Positions 34,567-45,615 of a stretch of DNA of 64,000 nt are shown here, one piece after another (the first letter of the stretch is position 1; the number at the start of each line of letters is the position of its first letter). This stretch comes from Selaginella moellendorffii (taxonomy: Eukaryota; Streptophyta; Lycopodiopsida; Selaginellales; Selaginellaceae): the NCBI RefSeq assembly GCF_000143415.4, contig NW_003314306.1, forward strand, positions 124,001 to 188,000. Direction: 5' to 3'. Below the pieces are notes generated by a model. That model made no database searches, had not been told where the DNA came from, and was given only the letters and a program-made list of their open reading frames with translations. Made by a program: the position numbers and the translations under genes.

Positions 34567-35978
34567 TCTACCGCCGGGAGACCGGAATGCTGCGGTAGGG
34601 CTCCAAATATTGCCGGAGATCGCCACAATCGCCAAATTCCCCTCGATCGCAGCCTGCACGCCGGAAATTCCTCAGTGAAATCTCGCGATTCCAATGCCGC
34701 TGGAAAGAAGCGCGCAAGAACAAGAAGGAGAATCCCCTTTACCGGTAATGCAGCTGCCGCCTTGGTCGCGGGGAGCTCCGCTTGGCGCCAACGCTCGCGC
34801 CTCGCTCAAACCCTAAAATCCCACCAAGAGCCAGCCCGCCGGCTCCATAGCCACGAACACTCTGACAAAGAAAGAAAGAAAGGGGGAAGGAGCTTGCAGT
34901 GTTAGAGGAAGGGGAGGTGTACCGGCGCCACCGGTTGCCGTGCGTGGCGACCGGCTGGTGGCGGTGGCTAAGCGGTCTGGTCCGAATGTCCAACAAAAGT
35001 AGGACGAGGACGAATATGCCGATCGCTGATGCTAATTATAATTGCACGACAAGTATCTCTGTGCATCGCATTAGTCTAAGTGCCTCTTAATTTAATCGCG
35101 ATTCGCGAGATAAGAAGAGAGAGGCGCATCACAAGTGCGCGCTTAGCTTTGCCCGCTTTGTTGGCTTGTTCTTTTTTTGCTTTGCGTTTGCATGGCTCCA
35201 CCACCTTTCTTTTACTCGCGAACATTGATACTTATGTCGTGTTGGACCTCACCTATGGCATGATTTGTTGCGGCTCCAGTCTGGGAATATAGAGCTTTTT
35301 TACAATTTTTATATGGTGTGTGTTGTGACAATGATCCTTGCCAAGAGATTTTTATATAATACTGTGGATAAACCTTGGATTACTCAAATCAAACACAGTT
35401 CCAGCCCAATCCCATCCAAGCTTTGCTTCTTTTGATAAAGTGGTCTGTGTTTGTGGGTGTGTGCCCGTCCATCCATCGTCCCGGGAAGTGTGCGACGATG
35501 TTGACACACTAAACAAACGCAAAGATTCGATGATTGACCGGTTAAAGTTACAAAGTCAAAACTCGAGGTAAGAAAAAAATGGCGGTGAAAGTAAAGAACA
35601 TATATTCTTCTTGATAACAATAGTTATCTCCTCGTATTCTAGGGACCTGGTTTCACGTGCGACACGTGGCACAATGTGGAGCGGCCAAGGCGTCACACGT
35701 GGACCCATGGGATCGCGCCGACACGTGGCGAAAATGCGACACTGTGTCCGCCGGTTTTTGGGACACACAAAGAAAGAAAATGCGCCATTGGAATTGATTG
35801 GCGCTTCTAAAAGCTTCCACTGTGAAAGTTCTTGGAGAGGACGAGGAGGACTAAATAGTAGGAGCCCTAATTTCTGGGCGCGAGCAAAAATATTTCGAGC
35901 GATTAGAAAGGGCGATCGATCGATCGGGGCGCGCGATTCGCGATCGTATGAGCGTGATCGATTGCGGCGTGGCGAGGG
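34567..35978. other. Intergenic region between the ARF and the hydrolase (divergent)
   Basis: Contains the ARF 5' leader side and the promoter of the MAGL-like gene. No gene is supported. The ARF leader may contain an intron (an open stretch upstream of 34566 starts at a CAG near 34657). A cluster of G-boxes is listed separately. Confidence 0.5.
35654..35727. promoter_or_regulatory. Four-copy CACGTG (G-box/ABRE) cluster
   Basis: Perfect CACGTG palindromes start at 35654, 35663, 35696 and 35722. Three of them read ACACGTGG, with GACACGTGGC at two, which is the ABA-response element/G-box core. They lie 250-325 bases upstream of the MAGL-like start codon. Known: such clusters bind bZIP (ABF/ABI5) and bHLH (PIF) factors. 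Inferred: ABA, drought or light control of the downstream hydrolase. Confidence 0.75.
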
Positions 35979-37353
35979 ATGATCACGGTGATGCATGATT
36001 TTGTGGCAATGCTCGTCAACGGGGCGGGTGATGTTTCCAGCAGCGCCAGGTCGTGGAGCGCGGCGGGGGCGCTGCTCGTCCTCCTCTGGATTGCGCTGGC
36101 GACGCTGCTGCCGCCGATCCTGAGGAGGATTGAGAGCGATTCGTCGGCGCGGCAGGATGGGAGGAGCGACCGGCTCCAGCGCAATCTGGATTGGGCGACG
36201 GAGCGTAGGAAGATTTTTGCCGACTATGAGAAAGTGAGGAGGAGCTTGAATATCGCTGTAAGTTTCCTTTCTTTATTCTTTCTCCTTGGTTCACGATTGG
36301 AGCTTTGGCCAGGGACCCTCCACGGGAGTAGTGGCAACAGAAGTAAGTGGAAATTTGTTCTAGATTCTCGTCCGTGGCCACGATTTCTCATAGTCAACGT
36401 TTGTGTTCTTCAGGAGTTTAAGGTGAATTCTCGAGGTGTTGAGCTTTTTACAAAGAGCTGGTTGCCGGAATCTGGCCAACCCAAGGGACTGATCTTCTAT
36501 TGCCATGGATACGGTGATACTATCTCTTTCTTCTTCGAAGGTATGTTTGATCGATTTAGTCGCGAAGACTCATGAGAAGCTCATTGGTCATTGTAGGAAT
36601 TGCGAGAAGGCTCGCTCGAGCTCAATACGCGGTGTTTGGAATGGACTACGAGGGATTCGGTCTCTCGTCTGGCCTACACGGCTACATCGAAAGCTTTGAT
36701 GTTCTCGTTGATGATGTAATCGAGCATTACTCGTCCATCCGAGGTAGGAGCTTCTTTTCTCGAAGCTTTTTGTGGTCTACTTGGTAGCCAAGGCTTTTCT
36801 AGATTTTGACTCTTGTTCACATGGCAGAACGAAAGGAGTTCACAGGACTTCCATGCTTTTTGTTTGGTGAATCCATGGGAGGAGCCATAGCCATCAAAGC
36901 ACATCTCAAGCAGCCGAAAGTCTGGGATGGAGCAGTCCTGGTCGCTCCAATGTGCAAGGCAAGTCAACATGTTTGTTCTTCTCGTTGTAGTAACAGCTTT
37001 CGACTTGACGTCCAAGTTTTCTCCTCGCAGATTGCGGACGACATGTATCCTCCGTGGATTCTGGTGCAGATTTTAAAGGCTCTCGTTCCGGTTTTCCCGA
37101 AGTCAAAGCTACTGCCCACGCGAGACCTTGCTGCCTATGCCTTCAAAGACCCGGAGAAACGCAAGAAGGTACTCCTATTTTCACGTCTTTGAATCTTACT
37201 TTGTGACCTTGGAAAAAAAAAACATCACAGGCATACTACAACGTCGTTGGCTACGTCGATAGGCCGCGCCTTAGAACAGCTTGGGAGTTGCTTGTGACGA
37301 CACAGGAGATCGAATCGAGCATGAGACAAGTAAGCTTACAATTGCGATATCGC

Positions 37354-37403
<50 letters not shown>

Positions 37404-37675
37404 GGCCAAGATCATTGATTAACAGGCTTCGTGTCGATTTCTTCCGTGAATGGCAGGTGTCTCTACCGCTGCTCATATTGCACGGTGGTGCCGACAAAGT
37501 CACGGATCCATCGGTGAGCAAAGCTTTGTATGACAACGCTAGCAGCACGGACAAGAGGCTCTATCTCTACGAGGGGGTCTATCACGGCATTTTGGAAGGC
37601 GAGCCCGACGATACCATCGACAGAGTTTTGGCGGATATTTGCTCGTGGCTTGATCTCCACTCCAAACAAAACTAA
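35979..37675 (+). CDS. Alpha/beta-hydrolase, monoacylglycerol lipase / caffeoylshikimate esterase type
   Basis: Seven exons: 35979-36257, 36414-36540, 36597-36743, 36828-36958, 37031-37168, 37231-37329 and 37457-37675 (379 residues). Seen: a hydrophobic N-terminal segment (GALLVLLWIALATLLPPIL) that may anchor it to a membrane, HGYGD forming the oxyanion loop, the nucleophile elbow GESMGG, the acid in GGADKVTDPSVS and the catalytic His in YEGVYHGI. All catalytic residues are present. Known: this plant family hydrolyses monoacylglycerols, lysophospholipids or caffeoylshikimate; the substrate cannot be told from sequence. Intron 4 uses a GC donor in a perfect AAG|GCAAGT context. Intron 6 contains a CT microsatellite. 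A second in-frame ATG lies four codons downstream of the chosen start. Confidence 0.9.
37352..37401 (+). repeat. CT microsatellite in intron 6 of the hydrolase gene
   Basis: An almost pure (CT)n run of about 50 bases, with one CC interruption, just downstream of the donor at 37330. It makes this intron the second longest of the gene. Confidence 0.9.
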
Positions 37676-37841
37676 TGCAAAGAATTGATCTTGTCAATAC
37701 AAACATCTTTGATACATTTTGATCTTGTGGTACATTCTTTCTTCTTTTTTTCTTTTTTCTTTTTGCATGTTTTAAATCCTGTTGCGTGGTATGAGATTGC
37801 GCTAAAGTACTTGTATTTCGACTCCACCACCACCTCAAACA

Positions 37842-38229
37842 CTACTTGAGAGTGTTGAGGTATGGCAATGGTTCCAGATCGGGATTGCGAAGGAAGATCT
37901 CGAATCGCTCCATATCTATCTCTCCGTGATCGTTGATCAAGAAGACCCTCACTAAAAGTCTTGTTGTAAACCTCCAGCTAACGGATCCCTCCCTTTCAAA
38001 TGTCGAGGAAACTATTCCCAAGGAGGAAGCAAAGGAAAACAAAGTCCCTCATCGCGAAGATCAGTCCCTTGGACCATGCTTCTCTCATCTCCCTCTGGAA
38101 GTCCTCCACGTTAGCCATCTTTCCGTTTGCCTGAGAACGTTGATCTTCTTTGAGGCCACACTTTCCAACGCCAGCATGCCTAAATCTGCGTCGCGACCAA
38201 CGATCCACAGTGGTAGTCTCACTTGTCAA
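37842..38229 (-). CDS. Possible small gene or gene fragment, unrecognised
   Basis: Two minus-strand frames read like protein: 38229-37996 (MTSETTTVDRWSRRRFR, then NVEDFQREMREAWSKG) and 38042-37842 (FTTRLLVRVFLINDHGEID, ending PYLNTLK). They overlap out of frame, and no splice pair joining them is obvious, so a frameshift or a missed intron is needed. I do not recognise a family. It could equally be a decayed gene. Confidence 0.3.
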
Positions 38230-39743
38230 AGCCCATGGTCCTCCGTCCCAATCCTCGTTGGTTCGCGAGAGAATCCAGGTTTTATGAGTATACCAACTTA
38301 TATCTATATCTCACTGACACTTCATTGGTCTTTGAATGGTATTGGAGACCATCATAAGTAGTTAAAATGACTTATATTTTCTTACCATCAATAACTACTT
38401 TATTCAGATTAATTTTAGTTTCAAAATTTTCATTTAAAAAAGACAAATTTTCGAAAATAAAAATATATTTTAAGTTTAAATTATCATTTTAATAAAAATG
38501 AGTATTTTTTGTATTCATTTGAGTTATTAAAGAATGTGCTTGAAAGTTAAAATTATATAAAATATTTTTAATACTGATTTTGAAATATAAATCATTTCAC
38601 AATGATAAATAAAAATTATATAACATTTCATTTTTTGCACAAATACATCTAGAATAAATCTCTAAGAAAACTATAAAAACCTTTAAGTATATCTAGAAAG
38701 AACTTTTACATATCTATAACTTATGTTATAGATATGTAACTATATGTATAACTTAAATCACTTCATACAAATTCTTTATTATAATACTTTTTACAAATTA
38801 CTCTGCAATTTGTTGCAGTGCAACTTAAATAGATAAACCACTATTAATAGTTGAATATAAAGCTCTACTAATTCCCATTGAAGAAATATAGGTTTGAAAT
38901 TACAATATTTCTTGACAAAGAATGTCAAAATAATATTAATTATATTTTTATATACATTTTTTCCAATATGGTATAAAAAAATATTTTATTTAGCATATTT
39001 AATTTTTCAACATAACAATGCCAACACTTTTATTTTTATTTTTAAATTTAATACTTTAAAGTAATAAAATTTATCTTATTTTATAATTATGTTATGAATA
39101 TTAAAAATTAGGTATTAAAAATTAAAATTTATATTAAATGAAACTAAAATATTTGTTCTAACACCAATAAAAATATTAATAAAATTTATATTAAAATAAG
39201 TATACAAAATATATGGTTTATATGTTAAATGGTATATAAATGGTATATATGTTAAAAAACCTTCTTTCTTATGTAAAAAGAATAAAGACTTGTGGTTAAA
39301 AAAAATAGAGATTCAATCAAAATTGTTTTGGTTTGGCAATGTAAAATACAAATCACCTTTGTCTAAATATTATTATTTTACTTTTGTTAAAATCTAAGGC
39401 ATTTGAAAATCAAATCTAAACTATTTGACTAAAGTCTAAATTGGGAAACTAATAAAAATGAATTTTTGTTTTAAAATAAAAATTAAATAAAATGACTAAG
39501 AGCTTTAGGGAACTAAAGACAAAATGCATGTTTTTTTATGAGATTTTTTATTGTAATATATGTATTTATTTAATTATTAATTGCCTCTTCTCAAATTTTT
39601 TATATAAAATAATTTTAATAGAAACATTTATCAATCAAAGCTTCTATATATAATCAATATAAATTCATATGAAAAGTAAATAATGAATCTCAACATCCAA
39701 TCTTTAACAATATAAATACAGATTGAAATAAACTTAGTTTTTC
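38230..39743. other. AT-rich spacer, no gene seen
   Basis: About 1.4 kb of highly AT-rich DNA downstream of the NLR gene, with only short chance ORFs and no recognisable transposon domain. It ends abruptly at the NLR stop codon. Confidence 0.6.
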
Positions 39744-42598
39744 TCAGCATATATTTTTGAGGTCCTCCTTGCTCCTTAGACGTGCTGGGAGGTCATCAAA
39801 GTTGAGGCTGGTGTTTGAAAAGTTAAGCTCAATCAACCCTGGGAACATTTCACGTTCGTCCATGGCACTTGACTCGATCAGCAACTTCTCCAATTTGTAA
39901 CACTCCCTCACCGACAAACTCTCCAGCTTTGGAGACCATGCCACCACCAGAGGCAGGCACTGGATGCGCGTCCCCTCAAGATTGAGCACCCGGAGCTCAC
40001 TGAACACGTCCTCTTGCCCCGGAAACTCTTCCAGCAGACCTTTCACCAAGCCTCCGTTCACTACATGAAGCTCCTTGAGCTTTGGGAGCCGAGTTACCGA
40101 TCGAGGAAGATAGAGCAGGCTCCGACACGAATGAAACTCGAGCTTTGCAAGCATAGGGAATGATCCTGGGTTGAAATCCTTGAGCTCCTCGAATGTGGAG
40201 TCCCAGAAAACCAGGGTAGTCAAGCATGGAAAGACTGAAGAGCTTGCAAAGGATGCTGGTGGCATGCTGCAGCCGTGTAGTGTGAGAGACGAGAGCGCCA
40301 CAAACTTGTCCACCTCTGGGATTTCATCGAAGCAAGTTCCTACCTCGAGCAGCCTCAGATAATTACACCCTTGGAACAGCTTCTTCCACGAGCCATGCAA
40401 GGTTTCCACTCGCACCACGCAGGACTCGAGATTGGCCGGCATGGCAAAGAAGTTCCGGAGGTTTGCCACCCTTGTATGGAGTGTCAAGTACCGGAGGTTG
40501 GCCAACTTTGCTGGGCTGCTCGAGAAGATCTCTATGCTGCCGTGGTTTTTCTCGTCGCTCGAGAGCTCCAGGCTCGTCAGCTTCTCAAGGGCATCTAGAT
40601 CCAGCTTCTCGTCCCGAGGGCTGCGAAAGTTCAGGTGTAATACCTCCAAGTTAGAGAGCTTGTGGAGCATTGCAAACTGGAAGTTTCTAATTCCTTTGAA
40701 GCTCGAGCTTGTGAGAAGATCCAAGTATTTGAGCGAGGACATGGTGTAGCAGCACTGGGGGACTTCTTCCAGCCTCGAGTCCCGCAGATCGAGCACTTGG
40801 AGTTGCCCGAGGCTGCAAATCTCGCTCGGTAGAACCTTGAAGCTCGTCCCTCTCATGCTCAAGACTTTCAAGTTGATGAAACTCTTGACGGCACTCAATC
40901 CACCATCTGCGAGGCTGTTCTTGTCGAGCAGCAAAACCCGAACGTCGTGTGCCACGCCCTCGCTCGGTGGAAGCGAAGAAATCCCGGAAGCTCGCAGCGA
41001 GATCCTTCTCACTCCTACCAACTTGGAGCTGAATAGATCTGTGAGCCTCTTCCCTGTCGCTCGTCCAGCCAGAAAAGCACACCCTTCCTCGTGCTCCCCT
41101 CGAGGATTGTCGAGGCGGCGCAGGATGAGCTCGCGAAGAACATCGTGAAGGCGGTAGCCACCACCATCAACCTCGACTTCAACCATGGATCTCTTCACCA
41201 GGACGTCGAGAATCATCCGAGCTTCGTCCCAGCCGCTGGTCTCGCCCTGCTCCACGGCCAGAGGCGGGATGAGATCGTCTCCTCTCCACAGCGCCACGAG
41301 CTCCTCGAGCGTGATCCTGGCGTCTCCCTCGTACGCAGCCATGCAGAGGTAGCACTCCTGGAAGAGCTTCCCATACTCGAGCGTCAAGAGGTCCTCGTAG
41401 CTATAGTCGAAGAGGTGAGACACCTCTCCCTCCTCCTCCAGTGCCGCCAGCCCTCGCGCTTTCACCTTCGCGGCGGACACCTTCCAGCTTGCCCGATCCG
41501 TCTTGCCCGCCATGGAAGATCCCACCACCTTGAGCGCGAGCGGGAGTCCCTTGCACGCCGCCGCCATCTCGCCCACGAGATCATCGATCCCCGGCTGCTC
41601 GCTCCCGGCGTCCTTGAAAGCGTGCATGCAAAAGAACTTCTTGTTATCCGCGCTCGAGAGAAGCCCCGCCGAGGTAATCACTTCCGCCTTCCTCCGCTCG
41701 AGCAGCCCGGAGTTTCGCGTGGTGACGAGCATCTTGCTCCCGTTTGCCCGATCCAGGACGTCGAGCCCATCCAACACCGCGCCTTCCCAGACATCGTCCA
41801 GTATGAGCAGCGTTCTCTGGCCGCCCAGAAGATCATGCAGCGTCGACTTGGGCTGATCGAGAGCTCTCCCGCGATCATCGTCCAGGAGGTTGAACAGCGC
41901 CCTCTGCAAGTTCTCCACGCTCGCGTTGCGATGGACGCCCAGGAAGTAGACGCGGCCTTCGAAGTGCTCGAGAACTCTGGCGTCGTTGTTCACCAGGCTT
42001 GCGAGGGTGGTCTTGCCGGATCCACCCATCCCGCAGATGCCAATCCACTTCCCCTTCTCCGGGTCCATGAGCAGCCGGATGATCTCCTCCAGCTTCTCGC
42101 TCACTGGCATGATGTTCTCCGGAACTGGCTGCCTCCGGTAGCCGTGAGTACTCCGCTGCTCCACGACCAAGCACGACAAGGTGGCCGCTGGAAGATCGTT
42201 GTGAATGACACAAAAGGAGAGTCTTTGCCTCTTGATCGCGAGCCAGATCCTTCGTCTAGAACAAAGATGATTGAAAGTTATGGATGTGATCACGATCGAC
42301 AAGCAAACCTTTCAAAGATCTGGTATTTCCTAGCTCCTCGCCTCGCTAGCTCGATCACCTCCATGGTATCCATGCACCATCGGTTGAATTCTTCCCTCCA
42401 GTTCTGGAACTGGCTGGATTGCGTTTGGTACTTGTTCTTCGTTGGATTGGACTCCATCTCCTTGAGCAGGGCGACGTATTTGCGGTGATCCTCGGCTAGA
42501 GGCCGGAGCTCCTCCTTGTATCTCGCCACCTTGATAAACTCCCCAGCAACAAACTTGAAAGCATTTCCTATGACCCAATCGACAATCACTTCAACCAT
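39744..42598 (-). CDS. NLR immune receptor (CC/RPW8-like N-terminus, NB-ARC, LRR)
   Basis: Two exons on the minus strand, 42598-42309 and 42255-39744, joined over a 53-nt intron (933 residues). Seen: an N-terminal helical domain of about 160 residues without TIR features; an NB-ARC domain with P-loop GMGGSGKTT (about residue 171), a VYFLGVHRNAS block, kinase-2 LLILDDVW, GLPL in CKGLPLALKV and an MHD-like motif reading LHDV; then about 15 leucine-rich repeats to the C-terminus. The P-loop neighbourhood resembles ADR1/NRG1-type (RPW8) NLRs more than classical CC-NLRs, but the N-terminal domain is too divergent to be sure. Known: such proteins sense or relay pathogen-effector signals as ATP/ADP switches. 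All key nucleotide-binding motifs look intact. A large plus-strand ORF here (41091-42488) is a shadow. Confidence 0.92.
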
Positions 42599-42710
42599 TT
42601 TCTTTTCTTTCTTTTAGATTGATCCTAAACATTCAAGTTCTTCCGGAATATATACGTGGTTGATGCTTTGCTTGTGTGAATCGCTTCAATTATTCTATAA
42701 GGAAAGTATT

Positions 42711-42840
42711 TCCATCTTTGCTTAGCTCTACATAAAGTCGAGCTTCCTACTTTGCTTAGCTCTAAAGACGAGCTTCCATACTTTGCTTAGCGCGATATCT
42801 TCTTAAATCCATGGTTACTTTGCTTAGCGCGATATCTTCT
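42711..42840 (+). repeat. TTTGCTTAGC repeat upstream of the NLR gene
   Basis: TTTGCTTAGCTCTA or TTTGCTTAGCGCGATATCTTCT occurs four times within 130 bases, with GAGCTTCC spacers between the first copies. It lies 115-240 bases upstream of the NLR start codon, so it is in the promoter or leader. It is probably a local slippage or unequal-exchange product. Confidence 0.65.
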
Positions 42841-42968
42841 GATATTAACAGAGAATCAAAGGTAATAAGACCAATAACAGATCACTCTCTGTAAAGTAAA
42901 AACCATTAGGAGGAGTAAATCCTCCACTACATTTTTCTTTTTATCAATCAGCAAAATAAGCACACCCG

Positions 42969-45423
42969 CTAGAGCTGCTTGCTCTCCGGGAACTTCTCTT
43001 CGTAGACTTGCACATTCTGCGAATTCAAGAGCGTTTAGAACTTGAACAAGAAAAAAGCATTGCCTTACCATGAATGTCGCCCGAATCGTTTTTCCAGCGA
43101 ACCATCGTTTGTTCAAGTTTAGCTGCGCGGCCAAAGCATCGATTGCTGTACCGAATCTTACGTAGACGTGCCCTTGACTGTACCTGCAAAAACAAACGCG
43201 TAACGCTCCACTGCGAATCACCAAAGGAAAAAAGCTTACTTGTCGACGCTTATATGTTTCACGGGACCAAACTTTGAGCATTCATCCTGCACGTCGTTTT
43301 TAATATCGATATCAAACTCTGGATCAGTCTGCACAAAAGCAAATCAAGTTTAGAAGGGCAATCAAAAAGAGAGATTCCAAACCTCTGTGGCTGGATCAAA
43401 CATGTTCTTCAAAAGTAAGCATTCGCTAGGTGGTCCTATTGGCTCCTCCGGAAGCACCGATCCATTTTGCATCGACAATGCAGAACCTATACCACCGTAT
43501 ACGGGTGGTACAGCCATGGGGGCCTGAGGCTGAAGAGAAGCGGGCGCCCTACAGAGGTTTGAAAATGTGAGAAACTGTAAAGGGAATGAAAACTTACCCA
43601 ACACCACCACTGCGGTCAAGCTTTTGCATAAGTAGAGCCCTGGACCGAGCATTCAAAGCCTGCTAATACCAAAGTATCATAATCGGCATTATGCGATCAA
43701 AAGCAGGACCTACCAATCCACCTCCCTCATCGTCATCAAGATCATTTTGCGTAGTGCCGATGTCTTGTCCAGTTTGTTGATCGGTAACAGCAGATACCTG
43801 GAAACAAACACAGAACAGGCTGAAACCACAGTCCAGATAAAAACAATGTACCTTGATGGCTCGTCCAGCAAGCTCCAAAATTCCATTCAGTCCTTGTTGA
43901 GCAGCTCGCGCATCCTCAAGTTTGCTATACTGCACAAAGCCGTACCCTTTACAAAGCCCTGTTTCTTGGTCCAGCGGGAGTTGAACAAGCTCGATGACGC
44001 CGAAAGGCTCGAAAACCTGACAAAAAAAGGAGCTGAAATGTCGAGAGATATTCGTTCTTACCTGCCGGAGCTGGTCCTCAGTGATATTCACATGTAGATT
44101 TCCAACGTACAAACGCCGAGCACCACCGGAATAAGGGCCATTGAAAGCTCCCGCGGCTGATCCACCACTAGCTGAGTGAACCAAATTCTTTTCAGCTTCG
44201 GACGGTTTTACCATCACATTTTGACCAAGCAGCGGCTGGTTGTTTAATTGGAGGGCCAGCGGAACAGACATGGCATCGTAGAACTCGATATACCTGCGAG
44301 AGCATACAAGAAAATTAGACGACACAAAATCAAGGAAAAACAGAACGAGAAAACGTACCCAACACCCTTAGATCTTCGAGAATTCCGATCCATGATGAGA
44401 CGCACATCCCGGACCTGTATAGACAGCACAAAGAGCACGTGGAATTTTTTGAGATACTTGTTACGAAAGTGAGAGCGAGAGAACAACCCAGACCACGGCA
44501 AGCTAGTGGCTTCAACAGAAGATACCGTTACAGTATTCGGAGCCACAAGATACTTACATGTTTTCCCACGTCGAAAGCAGACAGGTGCTTTTTTCATACT
44601 GCAAATAGGAGCACAAATGACTTATCTGATGCGAAGACAAAACGAAATGACCAACTCAGACATTAAACTCACGCACTTCCTATCAGAGCTAGATCACTAG
44701 AGTGTGCTCACCTTTCCGGCTTTGGAGAAAAAATCGTAGACGTGCTTCTCGTCCGCTTTGAGACAAATCTGCAAAATCAACACTTCTCTGTGAGAAGGAA
44801 AGAAAAATAAAAATGGAGAACTTTCAAGGACCTGCCAAGCAAAGACTGTTCGCTGATCTCTTTCCGGATCAGGCTCAGACTCCGCTGGTGCTGATTCTTC
44901 TTTCCTGTCTCGCCTCTCTCGAGACTTCCTGGACAAAGGAAAAAAAAAACCAAAAAAACCCATTAACTCAAAGAGAAGAGTTTGATAAGACTCACCGAAA
45001 GTCCTTATCTTTCTCCCTGTCCTTGGAGCTTGCCCTCTCCTCCTTCTCTTTATCTCGGCTGTGGCGTCGCGAGTCTTTATCCCTGTCATCCCTTCTACTC
45101 CGAGACCTTTCCTTGTCCCTATCCCGGTCCCTATCCCTCTCGGATTTCTCCTTGTCGTCGCCGCGCCCTCGATCTCTATCCTTCTCCCGCTCATACCTGG
45201 AGCTCCTGTGTTCCCGGCGCGAGCGCTTCTCTCGATCGCCCTTATCCCTATCGCGCTCCTCGTCCCCCCGCGAGCGCTTGCTACTGCGGTGTTCGCTCTT
45301 GTGCCCATCGTCCTCCGCCGCCGCCACCGCCTTGGCGCCCTCGCCATTCGCCCCGGCTGTAGCACCGGCGGCAGCGGCGCTCTCAACCGTCTTCTCCAGG
45401 TACTCGTACTCGTCGAAATCCAT
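42969..45423 (-). CDS. RBM39/CAPER-like splicing factor (RS domain, two RRMs, UHM)
   Basis: Twelve exons on the minus strand: 45423-44996, 44928-44832, 44768-44712, 44414-44359, 44293-44062, 44016-43852, 43797-43714, 43650-43598, 43548-43383, 43328-43240, 43183-43069 and 43016-42969 (529 residues; every phase closes). Seen: an N-terminal Arg/Asp/Ser-rich (RS-like) tract of about 100 residues; RRM1 (RTVFAWQICLKADEKHVYDFF, RSKGVGYIEF); RRM2 (RRLYVGNLHVNITEDQLRQ, CKGYGFVQY); a linker; and a C-terminal UHM-type RRM (CLLLKNMFDPATE, GHVYVRF, AGKTIRATFM) ending in YEEKFPES. This is the architecture of the RBM39/U2AF65-related family, nuclear factors that recruit U2AF/SF3b at 3' splice sites. It shares a 192-bp divergent promoter with the next gene. 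Confidence 0.93.
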
Positions 45424-45615
45424 CTCCGCGCTCTAGATTTCCTTCTGTACCGGTGCCGGATAGCTCATCCTACTTCAAGAACCCTAGAAATTTCGATGAG
45501 CCCTAACCCTAGATGTGCAGTATATTCGTTTACAATTTAGAGGTCTTTTTCATCTTTATCCATTAACTTTATAAAGGGCCGCCCTCGGCTAGATAGGTTT
45601 TGGAAGAGTGGATCC
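45424..45615. promoter_or_regulatory. Compact 192-bp bidirectional promoter with telo-boxes
   Basis: Only 192 bases separate the ATGs of the RBM39-like gene (-) and the SAM-PRXL2 gene (+). The stretch contains AACCCTAG-type words at about 45480 and 45505 (CCCTAACCCTAG). No TATA box is obvious. Inferred: one shared promoter driving two housekeeping genes. Confidence 0.65.

Noticed and set aside
41091-42488. 465-codon plus-strand ORF
   Set aside because: It lies wholly antisense to the NB-ARC coding exon and has no domain; a GC-driven shadow.
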